Shown here piece after piece: positions 57,527 through 64,000 of a stretch of 64,000 nucleotides of DNA. A program made the translations under genes and the position numbers. Source of the DNA: Haliscomenobacteraceae bacterium. GTDB lineage: Bacteria > Bacteroidota > Bacteroidia > Chitinophagales > Saprospiraceae. The stretch spans positions 30,849 through 94,848 of the forward strand of contig CANMVX010000015.1 in assembly GCA_947501115.1 (NCBI GenBank). The letters run 5' to 3'. The notes below the pieces were generated by a model that made no database searches, was not told the origin of the DNA, and saw nothing but the letters and a program-made list of their open reading frames with translations. The first letter of the stretch is position 1. Each line of letters opens with the position of its first letter.

Positions 57527-59500
57527 ATGGGTATGGATAAATCTACCTTCAAGCCGTTTATTTCTGCGGAGCAGCAGCTGCCAGAGCTTACTTTAAAGGC
57601 CATTATTCCAGGTATTTTCCTTGGTATTATCTTTGGTGTTGCCACGGTATATTTAGGATTAAAAGTGGGGTTGACGGTCAGCGCATCCATTCCTATTGCG
57701 GTTTTGGCTATTTCCTTTTTTAAAAAATGGGGAAAAGCCACTATTTTAGAAAGTAATATGGTGCAAACCATAGGTTCTGCTGGTGAATCCGTGGCAGCAG
57801 GCGTTGTATTTACTGTACCAGCTTTACTTTTTTTAGAAGGGGGAAGGCAATATTTTGAATATTTCCAGATTTTCGTACTGGCTCTTATTGGGGGCTTTTT
57901 AGGCGTGCTTTTTATGATTCCACTCCGTCGTGCCCTCATCGTAAAGGAACACGGAAATCTTCCTTACCCGGAAGGTACAGCTTGTGCCGATGTGTTAATT
58001 GCGGGGGAAAAGGGCGGCGATTTAGCTGGTAAAGTGTTTTTGGGTCTTGGCATTGCGTTTATGTATAAAGCGGCAATGTCTATTTTTGGACTTTGGAAAG
58101 AAGTGCCGGCCTTAATTTTCAAGAAGACGTCTGCATTGCCTAATGGAACTATTAACGGTGAAATTACGCCTGAACTTTTAGGCGTTGGGTATATTATTGG
58201 TCCAAGAATTGCCGGGGTCATGGTGGCTGGAGGCGTTCTTTCCTGGTTAGTACTTATTCCGCTCATTACACTCATCGGAGAGGGTTTAACGGTTCCTTTT
58301 GCGCCGGAAACGGTAAAATTGATTAGTGATATGTCTCCCGATGAAATCTGGAGCCGGTATATTCGATACATTGGTGCTGGTGCCGTAACTTTTGGAGGAA
58401 TCATTACGCTGATTAAGTCTCTTCCAACGATTGTTAATGCTTTCAGAGATTCTTTAAAAGACTTTAAAGTGCAAGGAAAATCAACTGAGCGTAGTGAGTC
58501 AATACCTAGAACAGAGAAAGATTTACCTTTATATTTTGTGTTGATTGGAAGTCTGGTTTTATTGGTTTTGATGATGGTTTTGCCTAATCTGCCTACTAAC
58601 TTCTTTTCCGCGCTGTTAATCCTCGTTTTTGGATTTTTCTTTGTCACTGTTAGTTCAAGGATTGTTGGGCTCATTGGAAGTTCTTCCAATCCGGTGTCCG
58701 GTATGACCATAGCTACCTTAATGGCTACGGCTTTGATTTTTTTAGGTATTGGCTGGACCGATTCTGCCTATCAATCGGTGGCATTAGTCGTAGGTTCAAT
58801 GGTTTGTATTGCAGCAGCGAATGCGGGGGCTACTTCCCAGGACTTGAAAACAGGTTATTTGCTGGGTGCGACACCTTGGAGACAACAAATTGGATTACTG
58901 ATAGGTGTTCTGGCTTCGGTGGTAGCTATTGGCTTTACGCTGTTGTTATTGGAGCGAACGTTGGGTATTGGTGAAGCTACTGCAGCACATCCAAACCCTC
59001 TTCCCGCACCACAGGCAACCCTGATGGCTACGGTAATTAAGGGATTATTGGATCAGCAATTACCATGGGGACTGGTTATAGCCGGCATGGGTATTGCAGC
59101 AATGGTTGAATTGTGTGGTATTAGCTCTCTTGCATTTGCCGTAGGTGCTTATCTACCTCTTTCAACTACTTCTCCCATTTTTATGGGAGGATTGATTAAA
59201 CTAATCGCTGATAAATTTAATAAGAAAAAGGATGATTCTGAAATTGGTCCAGGTGCATTATTTAGTTCTGGGTTGATTGCCGGCGGGGCACTTACTGGTA
59301 TTTTAGTCGCCATTTTTATGGGTACTAATATAGGTAATGATGCGCAGGGTAATCCCGTTTCGCTCATGTCTAAAATTAATACAGGTTGGGGAAATGCGAT
59401 GGGGTCAACAGGTGATATCGTTGGATTAATTGCCTTTCTGCTATTAAGTGTACTTTTATTGAAAATGGCGGTTGAGCCAAAAAATAAAGCCAAGGTGTAA
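57527..59500 (+). CDS. OPT family oligopeptide transporter
   Basis: Polytopic; 'NMVQTIGSAGESVAAGVVFTVPALLFL', 'GNLPYPEGTACADVLIAGE'. Confidence 0.92.
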   Translation: MGMDKSTFKPFISAEQQLPELTLKAIIPGIFLGIIFGVATVYLGLKVGLTVSASIPIAVLAISFFKKWGKATILESNMVQTIGSAGESVAAGVVFTVPALLFLEGGRQYFEYFQIFVLALIGGFLGVLFMIPLRRALIVKEHGNLPYPEGTACADVLIAGEKGGDLAGKVFLGLGIAFMYKAAMSIFGLWKEVPALIFKKTSALPNGTINGEITPELLGVGYIIGPRIAGVMVAGGVLSWLVLIPLITLIGEGLTVPFAPETVKLISDMSPDEIWSRYIRYIGAGAVTFGGIITLIKSLPTIVNAFRDSLKDFKVQGKSTERSESIPRTEKDLPLYFVLIGSLVLLVLMMVLPNLPTNFFSALLILVFGFFFVTVSSRIVGLIGSSSNPVSGMTIATLMATALIFLGIGWTDSAYQSVALVVGSMVCIAAANAGATSQDLKTGYLLGATPWRQQIGLLIGVLASVVAIGFTLLLLERTLGIGEATAAHPNPLPAPQATLMATVIKGLLDQQLPWGLVIAGMGIAAMVELCGISSLAFAVGAYLPLSTTSPIFMGGLIKLIADKFNKKKDDSEIGPGALFSSGLIAGGALTGILVAIFMGTNIGNDAQGNPVSLMSKINTGWGNAMGSTGDIVGLIAFLLLSVLLLKMAVEPKNKAKV

Positions 59501-59518
59501 TGCCTTGGCTTTATTTTT
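59480..59518. terminator. Bidirectional terminator-like hairpin overlapping the OPT gene stop codon
   Basis: Perfect 16-bp stem AAAAATAAAGCCAAGG (59480-59495) / CCTTGGCTTTATTTTT (59503-59518), 7-nt loop containing the TAA stop; convergent genes. Confidence 0.85.
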
Positions 59519-59544
59519 AATATATGTAAATTTCTTGATATGTG

Positions 59545-60903
59545 TTAATTGGCGCCTCTACTCTGATTAATCCATATATCCAGGTTTGGACAAGTTGAAT
59601 ACTTTTGTTCTAATCTAATGAAGGTTGTACTTATTTTGTCGTCTATCCACGAATTTATATATTCATTTTTCTTTGATTCGATAGATGCTTTTTGGATTTT
59701 AGAGTAATCCTGAAGCAAATTTGCTTTATGGGGAGGTGTTTTTGACTGAAGCTGAATAATATGAAACTGAACTTCTCCAGATGGATCTCTAAATTCAAGA
59801 GGTGCCGTCATACCTTTGACTTTAAGCGTATCAATAGCAAAATAAATATCCGGGTCTAAATCACCTACTTCGAAGAACGTATTTCCTGTAACAGGATTAA
59901 CCATTCTTCCATCATTATTATAGGATTGTGCCTTGTCATAAGAGAATCTTTTAACCGCGAAGGAAAATGAAATAGAATCTTTAAGGATAAGGGTACGAAC
60001 TGAATCTAGTTTTCGTCTAACTAAATCGAAATCTTCCTCTGTAATTTCAGGTCTTAAAAGAATATGACGCACATTGATACTATTACCCCTGCGTCCCATT
60101 AATTGAATTAAGTGGAAACCAAATTGAGATTCAACGATATCGGAAATTTCATTTATTTCAAGTTTATAGGCGGCCGCTTCAAACTCGGGAACATATTTTC
60201 CTCTGGTGGCCCAACCTAAATCACCTCCTGTTTGGGCCGATCCGTCTGCGGAAAATTTTCCAGCCAGCACTGCAAAATCTTCATTATTTTCAATAATTCT
60301 TTTGCGGATTCCTTCTAGTTTATTCATAGTTATCTGGCGCTGAGTATCGTTTACTTTAGGGACGATAACAATTTCACCAATTTCGACTTCCGAGTTAAAG
60401 TAGGGTAGTGAATCCTTTGGTATTTTGGAGAAAAATGATTTTACTTCAGAGGGAGTGATGGTAATATCCTTCATGATTTCACCTCTCATTTTTTCGGATA
60501 GAAGCTGATTTTTTAAATCAGTTCGAAATTGTTCCTTTACATCATTTACAGACTGGCCGTAGTATTCCTCAAATTGCTTGATGTCATTATTCATGAAGGA
60601 TAAAATTCTATCAATTCTTGCGGCTAGTTGATTTTCTACTTCATCATCACCTACTTCAATACTATCCAGTTTAGACTGATTTATCAATAACTTACTGGTT
60701 AGTAATTGCTCTAAAATTTCACAACGGGCGTTCTGAGGTATATCACTCTTTTGAGACATAGCAAGGGCAAATTGTTCCTCCAATTCAGAAAGCAATATAA
60801 GTTCACCGCCTACGGTAGCAATAATTTTATCCATTACTTGTACTTGACCAAAACTGATAAAGCACTGAACGGCAAGAAATAGAGATAGAATATATTTTAA
60901 CAT
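59545..60903 (-). CDS. SurA-like peptidylprolyl isomerase (two parvulin-like domains)
   Basis: 'VMDKIIATVGGELILLSELEEQF', 'FAVLAGKFSADGSAQTGGDLGWATRGKYVPEFEAAAYKLEINEISDIVESQFGFHLIQL'. Confidence 0.9.
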   Translation of the reverse strand: MLKYILSLFLAVQCFISFGQVQVMDKIIATVGGELILLSELEEQFALAMSQKSDIPQNARCEILEQLLTSKLLINQSKLDSIEVGDDEVENQLAARIDRILSFMNNDIKQFEEYYGQSVNDVKEQFRTDLKNQLLSEKMRGEIMKDITITPSEVKSFFSKIPKDSLPYFNSEVEIGEIVIVPKVNDTQRQITMNKLEGIRKRIIENNEDFAVLAGKFSADGSAQTGGDLGWATRGKYVPEFEAAAYKLEINEISDIVESQFGFHLIQLMGRRGNSINVRHILLRPEITEEDFDLVRRKLDSVRTLILKDSISFSFAVKRFSYDKAQSYNNDGRMVNPVTGNTFFEVGDLDPDIYFAIDTLKVKGMTAPLEFRDPSGEVQFHIIQLQSKTPPHKANLLQDYSKIQKASIESKKNEYINSWIDDKISTTFIRLEQKYSTCPNLDIWINQSRGAN

Positions 60904-60978
60904 AAATAAGGTTATTATCTAAAAAGATACAAAGATGAAAGGAATAGTTGGTTAATTACCTAAGAGGACACTAAAAAT

Positions 60979-61836
60979 TTACTTTAGATAAAAAATTTCA
61001 ATCTGACCTTTCCGTTTAGCAATATCAAACATATCTTCTTTTTTCTCTTCGAGCAATTTTGTTTTTCTGCTTAAAAGAAGCATTCTTTTGAGTTGTTCCT
61101 CTACATATTCTATGGGAGGAATTTCTTGAGGTTTTTTACTATCTAGTATTTTTACCCAAACTTCGAATTCACCATCCTGAATACTGAAGTCCTTTCCTTT
61201 TCTGGAAAACTCCTCAAAACCTATGTTTCTTGGCAGATAAACGGCTAAATTTTCCCATTCGTTCCATTTACTTCCGTCAAGAATATGAGCTAATTCGTAT
61301 TCTTCACAAATATTTTTTAACCGTGCCAGATTAACGTCCGTTGCATTTTTCCAAAGATATTTTAAACTATCTCTTACTGAAATAATCTTTGGGACAACGA
61401 CAACGTTTGCTTTTACGATAGGGTTATCTAATTGATATTGAATCTTATTTTTATCATAAAAGTTAGCAAGTTCTGGTCTAGATATTTCAGTTTCCATCAA
61501 CTGCTCTAATAGAACCTGCTCATAATTATTGCGAACTAAGGAAGATCTGTAATCACGCACCAGCCTGTCAATGTTTAAATCTTTAGGAAGATTATTTTCA
61601 GCTTCATACAGTAAAACAGCTTCTCTAACCCAGCGTTGGGTATAGGCATTGGTAATGAGAGAGCTGTCATAAGCGGAAGTTCCAGGAGGAAACATTCCTT
61701 CTAAATCTTTAATATACAAAGATTTATTATAAACGCGAGCCAGTAGAAAGTTGCCATTATTGGTTTGGATATCCTCGCTACATGAGTAACCAAGAAGAAC
61801 AAGACAAACCAATAAAAATTTGATTAAAGAAATCAT
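60979..61836 (-). CDS. Putative lipoprotein related to SurA N-terminal/peptidylprolyl isomerase family, no clear parvulin domain
   Basis: Lipobox 'LLGYSCSED'; helical 'AVLLYEAENNLPKDLNIDRLVRDYRSSLVRNNYEQVLLEQLMETEISRPELANFYDKNKIQY'; between two parvulin genes. Confidence 0.7.
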   Translation of the reverse strand: MISLIKFLLVCLVLLGYSCSEDIQTNNGNFLLARVYNKSLYIKDLEGMFPPGTSAYDSSLITNAYTQRWVREAVLLYEAENNLPKDLNIDRLVRDYRSSLVRNNYEQVLLEQLMETEISRPELANFYDKNKIQYQLDNPIVKANVVVVPKIISVRDSLKYLWKNATDVNLARLKNICEEYELAHILDGSKWNEWENLAVYLPRNIGFEEFSRKGKDFSIQDGEFEVWVKILDSKKPQEIPPIEYVEEQLKRMLLLSRKTKLLEEKKEDMFDIAKRKGQIEIFYLK

Positions 61837-63818
61837 TGTTTAATAAGGCTTTCAAAAGCGGCTTTTGAAATCTGAACAGCATATTTTTTTCTTAGACTAT
61901 CAACCCATTCTTTTTCAAGAAAATCTTGATAATCTGCTATGATATAACCTTTCGACTCATCGAGTGCTTTAGTACTAACAGGTAAAATCTTTTCAATTTT
62001 ATAAAATTCCATATCGGTTGATGTTGGGTTCAGCGCAGCATTAGTTACTATGCCAGACTTCCATTGCGTACCCAATTGACCCGCTTCGATAGATTTTCCT
62101 TTCTCTATGGTAACCTCTTCAGCACTAAGTATCTGGTTATCGTCTTTATTAAAGCGAATGAGAACCTCATTCTTTTTATGTGTTTTTGCGAAATCGCGAA
62201 TTTGAGCAATTTGCTCTTTTGCTGAAGCTTTCAATGTGTAGCGGGTAGTTAACGCTCTTTCGTTCCAGGTGTATTTTCCTTGAACCAACTTATAAAAGTT
62301 AGCGAGGCCCAGTGAGTCTTGACTTGCTTTATCCCAAACGGTTTGTCTGGTAACTTCGAAAAGTAAAATGCCTTCCTCATATTCTCTTAAAAGGTGTCTG
62401 AATTCAGGATATTTTTTTTCTAACTGGCTTTCCTCCAGTTTTAATGTTTCGTTCTCTAAATAGTCTTCATATAATTTTGTCAACATGGAAGGAACAGGAT
62501 CTTGTTGATTCAATCTGAAGCGTAATCGGGCAGATTTTTCAAGATACTGAGCAAAATCTAACAGAGTAAAGGTCTGATTTGCCAAAGTAAATAAATTCTC
62601 TGCTGGCAATTGAGCTGGTATTTTCCAACGGAAAGTGTAGAATGTATCGTTTACAAAAGGCACTAACTGATCGAGTGCTCCTTTATTTTCAACAAAGCCG
62701 GCATTTAATCGAATCTGGTTAAACATATTTTCCTTAGCAAAAGCATAGCGTGAATCCTGACGAACAGCTGCCTCCAGATTTGATTTTGACGTTTCAAAAT
62801 TTGGGATGGTTTTTCTGGAAATACGTTTAATGATATGCCAGCCTAAATTGGTTTGCACGGGCTGACTATATTCTCCATCTTTTTCAAGTTTATAAATCGC
62901 ATCTTCAAAGGCCTGTTCAAATTTATTAATTCCGAAAACGCCTATGTATCCGCCTTTACTTGCCGTTTTGTCATCTTCTGAAAAGGTTGTTGCCAGCGTT
63001 TCAAAACTTGTACCGGCGTTTAAAAGGGCATAAATACTATCTATTTTATTTTTAGGAGTAAAAGGATTTTCACCTTCACCTGATTTTCTTATCAAAATAT
63101 GTGCACCTTCTATTTCGCCGCGGGCTGGACGTCTGGCATTCACCTTTAATAGGTGAAGACCTGCGGGTGTATAAATGGGCAAAGAAATGTCCCCGGGGGC
63201 CATTGAATAAGCGGCTGTTTCCAGATCGTAAAACCCATTAGGGAAAGGAACGTTAATAAATCCGATATGGCCACTATTGGTCTTCGATGACCTGTCCAAA
63301 CTATAATTCCTTGCAAATTCTTCAAAATCAGCACCATTTTTTAGTTTTGCATAAAGATCCATCAAAAACCTGTTGGCACTTAAGGAATCATCTTTAGGTG
63401 CGCTATCGGAGATAGTATATAAAATATGACTAATATCAATATCTTCTAAAGAACGGTCATAGAGCTCTCTAATCAGCCTTCCTGTCACTTCTTTATTCAG
63501 TATATATGCATCGGAAAGTTGTCTTCGATAACCGAGTAGTTCCTCTTTTATATCAGGTAAATTACCTATTTTTTGTGCCTTTGCTTCTTCTACTTTTAAT
63601 TTAAATTTAGTGTATAAATCCAGGTATTCCTGTAAGGAGGCTTTGGTGAAATTTGCATTGGCTCCATTTGTTTTGGCGTAAATGTATTTGAATTCACCAA
63701 CGGTAACAGGATTATTATTTACGGTAAATAATACCTCTTCTTCATTTTGAGCGCTGGCAAAACCTGAAAATAAGATTAAAAATAAAACAGAGAGAAAATT
63801 GATTTTATGGAAATACAT
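61833..63818 (-). CDS. Periplasmic peptidylprolyl isomerase (tandem parvulin domains)
   Basis: 'SHILYTISDSAPKDD...FEEFARNYSLDRSSKTNSGHIGFINVPFPNGFYDLETAAYSMAPGDISLPIYTPAGLHLLKV' and a second copy 'AHILIRKSGEG...GWHIIKRI'. Confidence 0.9.
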   Translation of the reverse strand: MYFHKINFLSVLFLILFSGFASAQNEEEVLFTVNNNPVTVGEFKYIYAKTNGANANFTKASLQEYLDLYTKFKLKVEEAKAQKIGNLPDIKEELLGYRRQLSDAYILNKEVTGRLIRELYDRSLEDIDISHILYTISDSAPKDDSLSANRFLMDLYAKLKNGADFEEFARNYSLDRSSKTNSGHIGFINVPFPNGFYDLETAAYSMAPGDISLPIYTPAGLHLLKVNARRPARGEIEGAHILIRKSGEGENPFTPKNKIDSIYALLNAGTSFETLATTFSEDDKTASKGGYIGVFGINKFEQAFEDAIYKLEKDGEYSQPVQTNLGWHIIKRISRKTIPNFETSKSNLEAAVRQDSRYAFAKENMFNQIRLNAGFVENKGALDQLVPFVNDTFYTFRWKIPAQLPAENLFTLANQTFTLLDFAQYLEKSARLRFRLNQQDPVPSMLTKLYEDYLENETLKLEESQLEKKYPEFRHLLREYEEGILLFEVTRQTVWDKASQDSLGLANFYKLVQGKYTWNERALTTRYTLKASAKEQIAQIRDFAKTHKKNEVLIRFNKDDNQILSAEEVTIEKGKSIEAGQLGTQWKSGIVTNAALNPTSTDMEFYKIEKILPVSTKALDESKGYIIADYQDFLEKEWVDSLRKKYAVQISKAAFESLIKQ

Positions 63819-64000
63819 GGCAAGGTATAGTTTAAGTGATAATTTTTCATTTTTGAAAGAACAAAACTAAAAAATATATCTGACTAGTTAAAAACGAAAA
63901 CAAATTACCGATGATAACGAATTATTAAGAGAAAGATTGTTTGAAAATAATCATAAGTCAAATCCAATATCTTTTCGGTAATACTTATTTTTAAAATAAA

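Noticed and set aside
57508-59493. Long antisense ORFs (143, 248 and 114 aa) opposite the OPT transporter gene
   Set aside because: They lie fully within a well-supported gene, are Pro/Ser/Lys/Ile-rich with no family motif, and fit codon-bias shadow ORFs.
1-64000. CRISPR array, tRNA/rRNA genes, prophage, IS element or classical SusC/SusD polysaccharide locus
   Set aside because: Looked for but not seen: no regularly spaced repeats, no RNA gene motifs recognised, no transposase with terminal repeats, and no SusD-like gene beside the TonB receptor.

Overview
The window looks like a chromosomal segment from a Bacteroidota member. This is inferred from T9SS sorting domains, PorV/PorQ and PorP/SprF proteins, DUF4290/DUF4286/DUF4230/DUF5916 families and TAnnTTTG promoter motifs. 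It is AT-rich and densely coding. I annotate 44 protein-coding genes, one of them cut by the left edge. I recognised no rRNA, tRNA, CRISPR array, prophage or IS element. Housekeeping genes include gatA, greA, ruvC, a HIT protein, a YifB/ComM-like ATPase, an NAD(P)HX repair fusion and a SurA-like trio. The points most worth follow-up are: (1) an indoleamine 2,3-dioxygenase homologue with a His at the distal position that is Ser in human IDO1, with two sets of tandem repeats in its leader; (2) a 1348-aa protein with the architecture of mammalian soluble adenylyl cyclase (two cyclase domains, P-loop ATPase, TPRs); (3) a circularly permuted ATP-grasp/alpha-E/transglutaminase operon of unknown product, without an adjacent Anbu peptidase; (4) a TonB receptor / 1324-aa exported protein / PorV-like cassette; (5) an ECF sigma gene with a leader hairpin, followed by a single-TM protein with a beta-barrel-like C-terminus; (6) a promoter-then-terminator arrangement ahead of greA. 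All calls come from reading the sequence and supplied translations; no database search was run.
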